A stretch of DNA of 64,000 nt from Flavobacterium sp. UGB4466 (GTDB taxonomy: Bacteria; Bacteroidota; Bacteroidia; Flavobacteriales; Flavobacteriaceae). The notes under the pieces were generated by a model that worked only from the letters and a program-made list of their open reading frames with translations, ran no database searches and was not told where the DNA came from. A program made the translations under genes and the position numbers. Shown here one piece after another: positions 34,280 through 43,145 of this stretch (position 1 is the stretch's first letter; the number at the start of each line of letters is the position of its first letter). The DNA lies in contig NZ_CAGKLC010000002.1 of assembly GCF_903469665.1 (NCBI RefSeq), positions 1 to 64,000 on the forward strand, written 5' to 3'.

Positions 34280-34531
34280 TTAATCTGAAAAATCATCTGA
34301 GGTATCTAAAATGTCATCAAATATTTTTTTAAGCGATTTGATGTAGATCGGAAATGCGAAGGCTAACAAAAGATATTCGATTCTGAAAACCGTGATGTCG
34401 TCCAGAATTTTATATAAACAAGGAATGATAAAGAGAAGAGAGACAGTTACGCCAACCCAGGGGTTGTTTTTTATTTTTTTTAATATAGATAAAAGCTTCA
34501 TGTCCGATGGTCTGTTTAATTCAATTCTCAT
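34280..34531 (-). CDS. Hypothetical small membrane protein
   Basis: This 83-residue protein has two hydrophobic segments (WVGVTVSLLFIIPCLYKIL and a YLLLAFAFPIYIKSL segment) and an acidic C-terminus (DDILDTSDDFSD). It is not recognised. An internal ATG 10 codons later (MKLLSILKK) could be the true start. It has its own terminator and sits between the two-component system and the receptor operon, with no visible link to either. Confidence 0.6.
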   Translation of the reverse strand: MRIELNRPSDMKLLSILKKIKNNPWVGVTVSLLFIIPCLYKILDDITVFRIEYLLLAFAFPIYIKSLKKIFDDILDTSDDFSD

Positions 34532-34670
34532 TTAGATTTTATAATTTGGATTTCTTGGTGTAAAAGTAATTTCGATTTGCGGGAAGGAAATTAAAAATGT
34601 CATGAAAGCAGAATTTTTTGTCATGAAATTTTCTATAAACCCTGTAGTCGGGTATTCTTCTTTTAAAACA

Positions 34671-34698
34671 AAAAAATCCTCCCGGATAGAGAGGATTT
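34671..34698 (-). terminator. Terminator of the two-component operon
   Basis: On the minus strand, AAATCCTC and GAGGATTT pair around a 9-nt loop and are followed by T7. Confidence 0.8.
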
Positions 34699-34729
34699 GC
34701 TGAGCTTTTATTCTTTCGTCTTACTGTTG

Positions 34730-35476
34730 TTATGACAAAATATTCATCTTTTTTATAAAATCTTTGTAGGTATCGCTTAGATTTATTTTGTGATCACCTT
34801 TTAAAATAATGAGATTATCGGCCAGAATAATTTCTTCAATTTTATTCGTGTTTACGATTGTATTTCGATGTGTTTTTATAAATCTGTTTTTATCCAACAG
34901 ATTGCTGATTTTGGTTAAAGAAATCAGAATGACAAATTTTTCTTTCTCGGTTATGATATTGCAATAACGTTCTTCAACATCAATATAAAGAATATCATTT
35001 AAGGCTACTTTTTTTAAGGAGTTCTTCTTTTTTATAAACAAGTAGTCGTTGCTAATCACAGTATCTTGCTCTTCAGTCTGAAAAACTTCGGTTTGAGCAT
35101 AAAACTTTTCTACAGCCATTTCTATGGCATAAAGAATTTCCAGTTCATTAAAAGGTTTTAGTAAAAAGCTGAACGGTTTTGTAAGCTTGGCTTTTTCAAA
35201 AATCTGACGGTCTTGTGAGCTGGTTAAAAACACAAACGGTTTTGCTGCATTTGGAATAATGTTAATCGATTCAGCAAATGTGATTCCTTCCGGTTTCCCG
35301 TCTAAGAAAATATCAATAATTATAATGTCGATGGTATTTTCGTAAAAAAGTTTTAACGCATCAGCAAAATTAGTTGCTATGCCTACAACCTTATAATTGT
35401 TTTGGAGCAGTACTTTACGCAGAGCATCACTTTGTTCAGGGGTGTCTTCTATAATTAATACATGAATATTATCCAT
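34730..35476 (-). CDS. LytTR-family response regulator
   Basis: This 248-residue response regulator has an N-terminal receiver domain (about 4-120) with the acidic pair in IIEDTPEQ, phosphoacceptor Asp55 in IIIIDIFLDG and the conserved Lys in FLLKPF. The C-terminal LytTR DNA-binding domain spans about 145-245 (LNDILYIDVEERYCNI, FIKTHRNTIVN). It overlaps the histidine kinase gene by 8 nt and will be phosphorylated by it. Targets are not visible here. Confidence 0.95.
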   Translation of the reverse strand: MDNIHVLIIEDTPEQSDALRKVLLQNNYKVVGIATNFADALKLFYENTIDIIIIDIFLDGKPEGITFAESINIIPNAAKPFVFLTSSQDRQIFEKAKLTKPFSFLLKPFNELEILYAIEMAVEKFYAQTEVFQTEEQDTVISNDYLFIKKKNSLKKVALNDILYIDVEERYCNIITEKEKFVILISLTKISNLLDKNRFIKTHRNTIVNTNKIEEIILADNLIILKGDHKINLSDTYKDFIKKMNILS

Positions 35477-37211
35477 TGTTTTTTGTTTTTGGGAAAGTCA
35501 AAATCATTTTAGTTCCTATATTGAGTTCACTTTCTATGGCTAGTGTTCCGCCATTTTTTTTGATCATTTGTTTGCACAGCTGCAAACCTAAACCAGTACC
35601 GATAATTTCAGAGTTGTTTTTTTTGGCGAGTAAAGCATTGTCAGCGAGTAATTCCTGAATGGTACTTTCGCTCATTCCGATACCATTGTCCTGAATAATG
35701 AGTTCGCAAAAATCAGGGTTGGTTTCCTGAGTATAAAAGCTGATTTTGCTATTTTCATTCGAGAATTTAATAGCATTGTCCAATAAATTTCGAAGTACAA
35801 TTTTTAACGAATCGAGGTCTACAAAGATAAAACTATTTTTTGAGACCGAATTTTCAAAAGTAATGGCTTTGTCCAGTAATAAAGGTTTGTAGTTGTGTTC
35901 AATTTGCTGAACGACAGAGTACAAGTGAATGGATTCTTTTTGAAAGTACAATTGTTTGGTTTGTAACATGGCCCAATGCAATAAATTGTCTAACAAAGTG
36001 TAAGCGCCATTTGCAATAGTACTGTTTTGAATGATGAGCTGGTTTAATTCATCGTAGTTTTTGGTTTCCAGTGTAGAAGATAATTTAGTGTTGCTGGTCT
36101 TCAAAGCATTTACAGACGAACGTAAATCATGACTCACAATTGAAAACAACTGATCTTTGGTAGCGTTTAATTCGTCAAGTTTATTTTTTTGACGTAAAAT
36201 AGTCTTACCGTTTTTTACTTTTTGGGCGTAGAGATAAACCCCTGCCGTTAAAATCAATAATAAACCAACAGCAGCAAAAAACAAACCGTTACGCTGTGTG
36301 TTTTTTAGTTTGTTTTCGATTTCAAGTACTTTTATTTGTTTTTGCTTTTGGGCTACAGCAAACTTTTTCTCAAAGTCGGCAACGGCCCAGATTTTGTTTT
36401 GATTGTTGAGGGAGTCTTTCCATTGGGCAGACTCTTTTCTATATTCTAAAGCTTTTTTGTAATTTCCTCTGTTTTCTTCAACCATTGACATATTGAATGC
36501 GGTACTTTCTTTTTTATCGAAATCTTTTATTTTCTTAGAAAAGATATAGGCTTTCTTGAAATATAGTATAGCTTTTTCATCTTTATATTGTAAATAATAT
36601 AGATTTGCAATATTTTGGTACAATAGCGTAAGTGAAAGAGGGTCGTTTTCTTTCTCGTTTATTTCTTTACTTTTAAATAGGTATTCTTCACTTTTGTTAA
36701 ATTGATTAAGATGTAGATAACAAACTCCCAGATTTTCATAAATAGAACTTATTCGATAATCTAAACTTTTATTTGTTATTAGAAATTTTTCTACTTTCGA
36801 AAAATAGTAGATTGCTTTTTCGAATTCTTTCAATTCGAGCGAAACCTGACCTAAAACCTTATTTACTAGTGGGTAAAATGCAAAACTTTCAGAAATTAAA
36901 TTCATTTCAGCTTTAGCTTCTTTAAAAAGTTTTAAGTTTTTAAATGAATATCCTCTTAAATAGTGGCAATAATCGGTTAATTCCTTATTCCTACTTGAGC
37001 TTAATTGTTTCATTGAATACACTAAAGTAGAGTCCCATTTTTTGTTTATAAAGAAATATTGAGCTTTGTTGAAATTGGTTTCTTTTTTAAATTGGGACGC
37101 CTTTATTTTAAGCACTTCGTTAAAATTACTAGTACTTGATTGTATTCTGGCGTGAGATGATATAGAGAATAAACACAGAACCGAAATGATGATAATTTTA
37201 AGTTTGTGCAT
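35469..37211 (-). CDS. TPR sensor histidine kinase
   Basis: This 580-residue protein has a signal segment (IIIISVLCLFSISSHA), so the following TPR-rich sensor region (about 50-300) is periplasmic. One transmembrane helix follows (GLFFAAVGLLLILTAGVYLY). HisKA has the phosphoacceptor His361 in IVSHDLRSSV. The HATPase domain has the N box NLLDNAIKFS, G1 DNGIGMS and G2 GTGLGLQLCK. It is the cognate kinase of the overlapping LytTR regulator. The TPR input suggests sensing through a protein or peptide partner. Confidence 0.94.
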   Translation of the reverse strand: MHKLKIIIISVLCLFSISSHARIQSSTSNFNEVLKIKASQFKKETNFNKAQYFFINKKWDSTLVYSMKQLSSSRNKELTDYCHYLRGYSFKNLKLFKEAKAEMNLISESFAFYPLVNKVLGQVSLELKEFEKAIYYFSKVEKFLITNKSLDYRISSIYENLGVCYLHLNQFNKSEEYLFKSKEINEKENDPLSLTLLYQNIANLYYLQYKDEKAILYFKKAYIFSKKIKDFDKKESTAFNMSMVEENRGNYKKALEYRKESAQWKDSLNNQNKIWAVADFEKKFAVAQKQKQIKVLEIENKLKNTQRNGLFFAAVGLLLILTAGVYLYAQKVKNGKTILRQKNKLDELNATKDQLFSIVSHDLRSSVNALKTSNTKLSSTLETKNYDELNQLIIQNSTIANGAYTLLDNLLHWAMLQTKQLYFQKESIHLYSVVQQIEHNYKPLLLDKAITFENSVSKNSFIFVDLDSLKIVLRNLLDNAIKFSNENSKISFYTQETNPDFCELIIQDNGIGMSESTIQELLADNALLAKKNNSEIIGTGLGLQLCKQMIKKNGGTLAIESELNIGTKMILTFPKTKNNG

Positions 37212-37246
37212 TTTTCGATAATATTGGTTTTGTATAATAAAAAGAG

Positions 37247-37290
37247 AAAGGTATGGTGTGTTAAATTTATTTATTACACCATACCTTTTT
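37247..37290 (-). terminator. Terminator of the gene at 37296
   Basis: A perfect 13-bp stem (AAAGGTATGGTGT and complement) with a 16-nt loop is followed on the minus strand by a T-rich tract. Confidence 0.8.
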
Positions 37291-37295
37291 ATGTT

Positions 37296-37688
37296 CTAAT
37301 CTGCAACTCCAGTTTTAGTTCCTCTAGAAGTTTCAGGGTCCAGATTTCGTAAATAAGATGTAACAGATGTAATTTGGCTAATTCTGTCAGAAATATAATC
37401 GATTTCAATATACCAAACATCATAGGTATCTGGTGTGCTTTCATCCCATGTATAGTCAAAATAGACTTCGATATTAGTATCGTTTTCTATTAGTGTACCA
37501 ACTGATGGGGCAGCTGAATCCTTAGAGTTGATGTAAACGGTAGCACAGATTTTTAAAGTAAGGATTCCTTGATTTCTGTAAAGCTGTGCTGAAGCTAAAG
37601 GTGGAATTGGGAAAGTAAGGTTGCTTTTGTCTGAAAATACAAAATCTTGCTGATTAATTCTTGTGATTTGGGTAACGTTGAAGTTCAT
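37296..37688 (-). CDS. Hypothetical beta-rich protein
   Basis: This 130-residue protein is not recognised. It has no export signal or membrane segment. The sequence is rich in beta-branched residues, with alternating patterns (YNRQG-like turn, ILTLKICATVYIN, IEVYFDYTWDES, YDVWYIEIDYI) and a mildly acidic, Ser/Thr-rich character, suggesting a single beta-sandwich. It has its own terminator 6 nt downstream and stands alone between the kinase gene and pnp. Such compact cytoplasmic-looking beta proteins could be structural or effector-like, but nothing here decides. Confidence 0.65.
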   Translation of the reverse strand: MNFNVTQITRINQQDFVFSDKSNLTFPIPPLASAQLYRNQGILTLKICATVYINSKDSAAPSVGTLIENDTNIEVYFDYTWDESTPDTYDVWYIEIDYISDRISQITSVTSYLRNLDPETSRGTKTGVAD

Positions 37689-37833
37689 AGTGGTGTTTTA
37701 AGGATTATTAATCTGTTTTTTTGGTGTGTTAAAGATATTTTATTTTCACATATAAATGTAAGGTTTGTCGTGTTTTTTTGTGATTTTTCTAGTAACCAAG
37801 GCAAATTTTAGTTAGAAAATGCCATAAAAACGA

Positions 37834-37867
37834 AAAACCCCAATTCAAATGCATGAATTGGGGTTTT
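37834..37867 (-). terminator. Terminator of pnp
   Basis: A perfect 14-bp stem (AAAACCCCAATTCA and complement) with a 6-nt loop is followed on the minus strand by a T-rich tract. Confidence 0.88.
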
Positions 37868-37900
37868 CTATGAATAAACCTTTAGTAAACTAAGATCTGA

Positions 37901-40036
37901 TTACTCTTTTTTCTCCTCACGTGGAGGTCTTTGTAAAAGTGCTTTTCTTGACACTTTTTCTTTTTTAGTTTTTGGATCAACACCTAAGTATTTTACTTGG
38001 AATACGTCACCCATGTTTACAACATCAGTTACGTTTTCAGTGCGTTCCCATGCTAATTCAGAAACGTGTAATAAAACTTCATTTCCTGGTGCAGCAGTAT
38101 ATTCAACTACAGCTCCAAAATCTAACATTTTAATTACTTTTACTTCGTAAGCTTCTCCCATTTGTGGTTTGAAGGTAATTGACTTAATTTTTGCCAATAC
38201 CGCTTCAATTCCGGCAGGATCTGTACCTAAGATTTCGATTACACCTTGTTCGTCAACTTCGTTGATTACAATAGTAGTTCCCGTAGCTTTTTGTAATTCC
38301 TGAATTACTTTTCCACCAGGTCCGATCAATGCTCCAATAAAGTTTCCAGGAATAGTTCTGGTAATGATTTTTGGTGCATGTGCTTTAACGTCAGCTCTTG
38401 GTGTAGCGATAGTTTCGGTTAATTTACCTAAGATATGTAAACGTCCATCACGAGCCTGGCTTAAAGCCTGCTCCATAATGTCGTAACGTAAACCGTCAAT
38501 TTTGATATCCATTTGACAAGCAGTGATACCATCAGCAGTTCCGGTTACTTTAAAGTCCATATCTCCTAAGTGATCTTCATCTCCTAAAATATCTGATAAT
38601 ACAGCAAATTTCTCACCATCAGTAATTAATCCCATAGCAATTCCGGAAACCGGTTTTACCATTTGAACTCCTGCATCCATCAAAGCCATTGTTCCGGCAC
38701 AAACGGTTGCCATAGAAGAAGAACCGTTAGATTCTAATACTTCAGAAACCACACGAATAGTGTAAGGACAATCTGCTGGAATCATGTTTTTCAAAGCTCT
38801 CTGAGCTAAGTTACCGTGACCTACTTCTCTTCTTGAAGTTCCTCTTAGAGGTTTTGCTTCACCAGTTGAGAAAGGAGGGAAGTTATAGTGTAAATAGAAT
38901 TTCTCTTCACCTTGTTCAGATGGAGAATCAATTTGATTTGCTTCTCTTGAAGTTCCTAAAGTTACTGTAGCCAACGCCTGAGTTTCTCCACGTGTAAACA
39001 ATGAAGATCCGTGAACTCTTGGTAAATAATCCGTTTCACACCAGATTGGTCTGATATCTGTTGTTTTTCTTCCGTCTAAACGAACGCCTAATTCTAAAAC
39101 TACATTACGAACAGCTTCTTTGTTTGTTTTGTAAAAGTATTTAGAAACTAAATCACCATCAGCAGCCAATTCTTCTTCAGTAAACAAAGCTTTTACTTCT
39201 TCTTTTACTTCAGCAAATGCAGCACCTCTTTCGTGTTTAGCGGAACCAACTTTTGCAATAGCATAAATTTTATCGTATGCTGCAGCTTTTACTTTTTTGT
39301 AAATTTCTTCGTTTTCTTTCTCACCTTCGTAAGTACGAATTTCTTTTTTCCCAAAAGCAGCCTGCAAACGCAATTGCGCCTGAATTTGAACTTTAATAGC
39401 TTCGTGAGCAAATTTAATAGCTTCGATCATTTCGGCTTCCGAAATTTCTTTCATTTCACCTTCAACCATTGCCACAGAATCCATAGAAGCTCCAATCATC
39501 ATATCGATATCGGATTTCTCTAATTCTTCTCTGCTTGGGTTGATGACCAGTTTTCCGTCGATACGTGCAACACGTACTTCAGAAATTAAGTTATAAAAAG
39601 GGATATCTGAAACAGCTAACGCTGCAGATGCCGCTAAACCAGCTAAAGCGTCCGGCATAACCTCTTCGTCATGAGACATTAATTGAATCATAACCTGAGT
39701 TTCAGCATGGTAATTGTCTGGGAAAAGCGGACGTAGAACACGGTCAACTAATCTCATTGTCAATACTTCGCTATCACTTGGACGAGCTTCTCTTTTAAAG
39801 AAACCACCTGGAAAACGACCTGCTGCTGCAAATTTTTCGCGATAATCTACCGTTAAAGGTAAAAAATCAACGCCCGGGTTTGAAGTGCGAGCTGAAACTG
39901 CTGTTGCAAGAATCATCGTATCGCCCATTCTTACTACTACAGAACCGTCTGCTTGTTTGGCTAAACGTCCTGTCTCGATTGTGATGCTTCTGCCATCACC
40001 TAAATCGATTTTTTCTACAAATAATTGTGGAATCAT
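37901..40036 (-). CDS. pnp: Polynucleotide phosphorylase
   Basis: This 3'-5' phosphorolytic exoribonuclease of the degradosome has 711 residues from ATG 40036. A longer frame exists to 40060, but MIPQLFVEK is the family N-terminus. There are two RNase PH domains ([20 protein letters not shown] in the first; [18 protein letters not shown] and the catalytic Asp region [13 protein letters not shown] in the second). The C-terminus has a KH domain ([20 protein letters not shown]) and an S1 domain ([17 protein letters not shown]). The leader holds an unusual stem-loop at 40061-40115. The gene follows rpsO on the same strand, the common bacterial order. Confidence 0.96.
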   Translation of the reverse strand: MIPQLFVEKIDLGDGRSITIETGRLAKQADGSVVVRMGDTMILATAVSARTSNPGVDFLPLTVDYREKFAAAGRFPGGFFKREARPSDSEVLTMRLVDRVLRPLFPDNYHAETQVMIQLMSHDEEVMPDALAGLAASAALAVSDIPFYNLISEVRVARIDGKLVINPSREELEKSDIDMMIGASMDSVAMVEGEMKEISEAEMIEAIKFAHEAIKVQIQAQLRLQAAFGKKEIRTYEGEKENEEIYKKVKAAAYDKIYAIAKVGSAKHERGAAFAEVKEEVKALFTEEELAADGDLVSKYFYKTNKEAVRNVVLELGVRLDGRKTTDIRPIWCETDYLPRVHGSSLFTRGETQALATVTLGTSREANQIDSPSEQGEEKFYLHYNFPPFSTGEAKPLRGTSRREVGHGNLAQRALKNMIPADCPYTIRVVSEVLESNGSSSMATVCAGTMALMDAGVQMVKPVSGIAMGLITDGEKFAVLSDILGDEDHLGDMDFKVTGTADGITACQMDIKIDGLRYDIMEQALSQARDGRLHILGKLTETIATPRADVKAHAPKIITRTIPGNFIGALIGPGGKVIQELQKATGTTIVINEVDEQGVIEILGTDPAGIEAVLAKIKSITFKPQMGEAYEVKVIKMLDFGAVVEYTAAPGNEVLLHVSELAWERTENVTDVVNMGDVFQVKYLGVDPKTKKEKVSRKALLQRPPREEKKE

Positions 40037-40060
40037 AATTTTTCCTTTTTGATTATACAA

Positions 40061-40115
40061 TGGGTTTTAGTTGTGTTGTAGTTGTTGTTGTGTGTAGTTA
40101 TTGTTCTAAAACCCA
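40061..40115 (-). promoter_or_regulatory. Leader stem-loop upstream of pnp
   Basis: TGGGTTTTAG and its exact complement (40106-40115) form a 10-bp stem that closes a CA-rich, apparently unstructured loop of 35 nt. It ends 24 nt before the pnp ATG. It could be a site for autoregulation by processing, as for E. coli pnp; this is inference. Confidence 0.5.
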
Positions 40116-40163
40116 ATGAAAAACCAAACTTTTTTTCTTATAAAATGCTTGTAATGTAAAAAC

Positions 40164-40190
40164 AAAAAGAGGCACTCTCGCACCTCTTTT
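40164..40190 (-). terminator. Terminator or attenuator after rpsO
   Basis: On the minus strand AAAAGAGG pairs with CCTCTTTTT around a 10-nt loop and is followed by T residues. It sits between rpsO and pnp and may let some transcription through to pnp. Confidence 0.75.
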
Positions 40191-40199
40191 CTATATTGA

Positions 40200-40466
40200 T
40201 TATTTTCTGATATTCAATACTTTGATAATCTCACGATATCTGTTGATCTCTTTCTTTTTCAAGTAGTCCAACAAAGCTCTTCTCTTACCTACTAATAGTA
40301 CAAGTGAACGCTCAGTGTTGTAATCGTGACGATTTTTTTTCAAGTGTTCAGTTAAGTGTGAAATTCTGTAAGTGAACAATGCAATCTGACCTTCTGCGCT
40401 TCCAGTGTTTGTTGCACCACCGTGTTGTGCGAAAATCTCTTCTTTCTTTTCTTTAGTTAAATACAT
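40200..40466 (-). CDS. rpsO: 30S ribosomal protein S15
   Basis: This 88-residue protein of the small subunit binds the central domain of 16S rRNA. Family features are TGSAEGQIALFTYRISHLTEHLK, the HDYNTERSL loop and LLDYLKKKEINRY. The length is normal. A TAATTTTG box at 40522-40529 implies a leader of about 50 nt. It is upstream of pnp, the usual gene order. Confidence 0.97.
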   Translation of the reverse strand: MYLTKEKKEEIFAQHGGATNTGSAEGQIALFTYRISHLTEHLKKNRHDYNTERSLVLLVGKRRALLDYLKKKEINRYREIIKVLNIRK

Positions 40467-40521
40467 TCCAATATTGTTTAATGATTTTTATGTATGTCAT
40501 ACAACTTTTGTAAGACGGGTG

Positions 40522-40529
40522 CAAAATTA
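40522..40529 (-). promoter_or_regulatory. Probable -7 box of rpsO
   Basis: On the minus strand this reads TAATTTTG, an exact TAnnTTTG match. It gives a leader of around 50 nt, long enough for S15-type control. Confidence 0.4.
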
Positions 40530-40621
40530 GATTAAAAAAACAAAAAAATCAAACAAAAATAAAAGAATCTCAAAAAGAACAGTAATTTTTGTTTTCGAAC
40601 AATTTGCGGCCTTAATTTGTT

Positions 40622-41566
40622 TTACTTGTATGTTACTGTTAAAGGTATAGAGTAATTGACTCTAACAGGGATGCCTCTTTGTTGGCCAGGAATCCAATTT
40701 TCATAACTGGTAATGACTCTCATGGCTTCTTCATCCAGGCCATACCCTAGTGGTTTTAGTATTTTGGGTTCAGTTATTTTACCATCTTTTTCAATTACAA
40801 ATTGAATTATTAATCGTCCGCTTATTTTATTGGCAACTGCTTCTTTTGTTTTTGAAAAATTTGCCCCTATGAAATTGTAAAAATCTTGTATTCCCTTTTT
40901 AGGTAATGGTCTTGATTCAAGAATGTTATATTGTGTTTCTATACCGTTATTATCTGTGCTTTTGCCAGAAATAAATGTTCCTTCTTTGTAAATGTCATCA
41001 TACTGATGGCCGGTATTTTTATTTATTATTTTCCATTCGCCATCCTTGAATCCATTTTTTAAGCTTCCTTTTGATGAAAAAGGCTCACCATTTTCTTCAT
41101 ATGTTCCATTTCCATTTATGACTTTATGCTTATTGTTAACATCCCAAAAGTCATAAATCTTCATTTCAGAACTAATTCCTTTTTTAGATTCAATATATTC
41201 GCCTTTTAATAGAGGGTTTCCATTTTCATACCATTCTGAAATATTTCCGTTTAATCTTGATTTAATATAGTTCTCTGTCCTTCTTTTCTTTCCATTTTCG
41301 TAGTAGTGAATGTATTCTCCTTCTCTTGAGCTTCCATCTTTTGTTTTAGAATTCCCTTCCATTTGCAATACTCCGGATTTATAGTAGTTTTTAATTTGAT
41401 ACAAATCTTTGTCGGTGTAATAATCTTTGATTATTGTATAAAAAGCATGGTCTTCTTTTGACGCGTCTTTTCCAATCGAATCACGATAAATGATTTTGTC
41501 TGAAGAATTCTGTGAAAAGAGGAATATGGGAAATAATGCTAAAGCAATGAAAATTTTTTTTCTCAT
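40622..41566 (-). CDS. MORN/YwqK-repeat protein with TonB C-terminal domain
   Basis: This 314-residue exported protein (signal MRKKIFIALALFPIFLFSQ) has YwqK/MORN-like repeats from about 60 to 200 (HYYENGKKRRTENYIKSRL, EWYENGNPLLKGEY). A TonB C-terminal domain spans about 235-314 (IIQFVIEKDGKITEPKIL, DEEAMRVI, PVRVNYSIPLTV). It lacks the N-terminal transmembrane anchor and Pro-rich stretch of classic TonB. It may be a periplasmic TonB-like domain protein rather than an energy transducer. It is not grouped with a receptor gene; its neighbours are rpsO and a GAF protein. Confidence 0.85.
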   Translation of the reverse strand: MRKKIFIALALFPIFLFSQNSSDKIIYRDSIGKDASKEDHAFYTIIKDYYTDKDLYQIKNYYKSGVLQMEGNSKTKDGSSREGEYIHYYENGKKRRTENYIKSRLNGNISEWYENGNPLLKGEYIESKKGISSEMKIYDFWDVNNKHKVINGNGTYEENGEPFSSKGSLKNGFKDGEWKIINKNTGHQYDDIYKEGTFISGKSTDNNGIETQYNILESRPLPKKGIQDFYNFIGANFSKTKEAVANKISGRLIIQFVIEKDGKITEPKILKPLGYGLDEEAMRVITSYENWIPGQQRGIPVRVNYSIPLTVTYK

Positions 41567-41598
41567 AAATTGATTTGGCTAATTGTATTTTGAGTTTC

Positions 41599-42054
41599 TT
41601 AGTACAGTTTGGCAACTTCCTGATTTACGAATTCTAAAAATCGTTCGTCAGCTTCTGTAAACGGATCTATAACATGACTGTCGATATCAATCTGACCAAT
41701 ATTTACTCCATCAACAAATAACGGAACAACAATTTCAGATTTAACAGTAAAGCTGCAGGCAATATAATTGTCCTGCGCTGCAACATCCGGCACTACAAAA
41801 TTGGTGTTACTTTCGGCTACCTGACCGCAGATTCCTTTACCGAAAGGAATAACGGTATGATCTGTTTCAGCTCCAACATACGGGCCTAAGTGTAAGGTTT
41901 TGTTCTCGTGATTAGCAAAATAAAAACCAACCCAATTATAGTATTCGATATTCTCGTTTAATAACTGGCAGATTGCTAATAATTTTTCGTCTCTAACTAA
42001 TACAGTGTCAGATACAATAGCGCTTATTTTTGGTTGTAATTCTTGGAATGTCAT
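41599..42054 (-). CDS. GAF-domain protein, probable free methionine-R-sulfoxide reductase
   Basis: This 151-residue single GAF domain protein has NENIEYYNWVGFYFA near the N-terminus. The two cysteines in GICGQV and YIACSFTVKSEIVVPL match positions of catalytic and resolving Cys in fRMsr enzymes (E. coli YebR/MsrC-like). VNIGQIDIDSH is also typical. It would reduce free Met-R-sulfoxide in the cytoplasm. A TACTTTTG promoter box lies upstream at 42072-42079. A signalling GAF protein is the alternative, but the cysteines argue for the enzyme. Confidence 0.82.
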   Translation of the reverse strand: MTFQELQPKISAIVSDTVLVRDEKLLAICQLLNENIEYYNWVGFYFANHENKTLHLGPYVGAETDHTVIPFGKGICGQVAESNTNFVVPDVAAQDNYIACSFTVKSEIVVPLFVDGVNIGQIDIDSHVIDPFTEADERFLEFVNQEVAKLY

Positions 42055-42071
42055 AATGTTAAGATTTTATA

Positions 42072-42079
42072 CAAAAGTA
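42072..42079 (-). promoter_or_regulatory. Probable -7 box of the GAF protein gene
   Basis: On the minus strand this reads TACTTTTG, an exact TAnnTTTG match about 18 nt from the start codon. A TTG lies 14 nt upstream of it, closer than usual. Confidence 0.4.
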
Positions 42080-42126
42080 TTTAAAGCTAAACTCAAAAAA
42101 TACATAAATTTGAAAAAAAATTTTCG

Positions 42127-42663
42127 TTGAAAAAATATCTCGTACAGTTTAAACCCTTTCTCATTTTTATAGGCACTTTTTTTGCAGCCTATATTGTACT
42201 CACCTTGCTATATAAGTTTTATCTAAACGGTTTTGGATCAAATGAAGTCGATGGAATAACCAACACTGTAGGACAAAATGTCGAACAATTGATGCAGGGT
42301 TTTAATTGTGATATTAAGATTCATAAAAGCCTTACTGATTCCTGGATGGAGGTTTGGTACAATAAGCACTATTCCGTTCGGATTGTTGAAGGCTGTAATG
42401 CGGTAAGCGTTATGATTTTGTTTGTTGCTTTTATACTTGCTTTTTCCGGAAAGTTCAAAGCCACTTTGTTGTTTATAGTATTTGGAATTTTCTCTATTTA
42501 TGTTTTAAATGTAGCGAGAATTGCAATATTGGTTGTTTTATTGTTCCGTTTCCCGGAAAATAATCATTTCTTGCACGGAACTTTGTTTCCTTTGATTATT
42601 TATGGTTTCGTTTTTCTTTTGTGGATTATTTGGGTAAACAAATTTTCGAAGTATGCTAAATAG
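42127..42663 (+). CDS. xrtF: Exosortase family protein XrtF
   Basis: This 178-residue membrane protein is the exosortase F type found in Flavobacteria. The catalytic triad positions are visible: Cys90 in VEGCNAVSV, Arg131 in LNVARIAI and His150 in HFLHGTLFP. There are about five membrane segments. The start codon is a TTG. It should cut and transfer proteins bearing a C-terminal sorting signal at the inner membrane. No target protein is seen in this window. It overlaps the associated protein gene by 11 nt, so the two form an operon. Confidence 0.92.
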   Translation: MKKYLVQFKPFLIFIGTFFAAYIVLTLLYKFYLNGFGSNEVDGITNTVGQNVEQLMQGFNCDIKIHKSLTDSWMEVWYNKHYSVRIVEGCNAVSVMILFVAFILAFSGKFKATLLFIVFGIFSIYVLNVARIAILVVLLFRFPENNHFLHGTLFPLIIYGFVFLLWIIWVNKFSKYAK

Positions 42664-43099
42664 AATCCTCGAACATAAGTCCAAATTAATAATTGCGGTT
42701 GCGATTGTATTGTGTTTTGCAGTTATCAGAGCTTTTGAGAATCAGCTGTTCTATGACCCGTTTTTGGATTATTTTGACGGTGATTTTAAAAATTTACCAT
42801 TTCCCGAGGTGAAAAATTTTACTCTTTTTCTGAATTTATTACTCCGGTATGTACTGAATACTATTTTGTCTTTGTCATTGATCTATGTTTTGTTTCAGGA
42901 TCGGGATATGCTTCGATTTAGTTTGTTTCTGTATGTGTTTTTTGCGGTGATACTTTTGGGGATGTTTTTTGTCGTTCTTGAATGTTTTGCAGAAGGAAAC
43001 TGGCTTCTTTTTTATGTGCGAAGGTTCATTATTCAGCCCATATTTGTATTGTTGTTTATTCCGGCATTTTATTATCAGCAGCAAAATTTAAAAAAATAA
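42653..43099 (+). CDS. Exosortase F system-associated membrane protein
   Basis: This 148-residue protein with about four hydrophobic segments starts with LNRILEHKSKLIIAVAIVLC. It contains a conserved-looking ENQLFYDPFLDYFDGDFK periplasmic loop, characteristic of the family found next to XrtF. It overlaps the xrtF gene, so translation is coupled. It probably forms a complex with XrtF or helps present its substrates; its biochemical role is unknown. Confidence 0.88.
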   Translation: MLNRILEHKSKLIIAVAIVLCFAVIRAFENQLFYDPFLDYFDGDFKNLPFPEVKNFTLFLNLLLRYVLNTILSLSLIYVLFQDRDMLRFSLFLYVFFAVILLGMFFVVLECFAEGNWLLFYVRRFIIQPIFVLLFIPAFYYQQQNLKK

Positions 43100-43133
43100 C
43101 AATTTATTTCGCCTTTTTTTGGAGTCTTTTAAA

Positions 43134-43141
43134 TAATTTTG
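43134..43141 (+). promoter_or_regulatory. Probable -7 box of the HYC_CC_PP gene
   Basis: TAATTTTG lies 4 nt before the ATG at 43146. As for the AraC-type gene, this would give a nearly leaderless mRNA. It also lies just past the stop codon of the upstream gene. Confidence 0.4.
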
Positions 43142-43145
43142 CAGT

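Noticed and set aside
40037-40060. Extending pnp to 40060
   Set aside because: The known family N-terminus is the MIPQLFVEK-type start at 40036, and the extension overlaps the leader stem.
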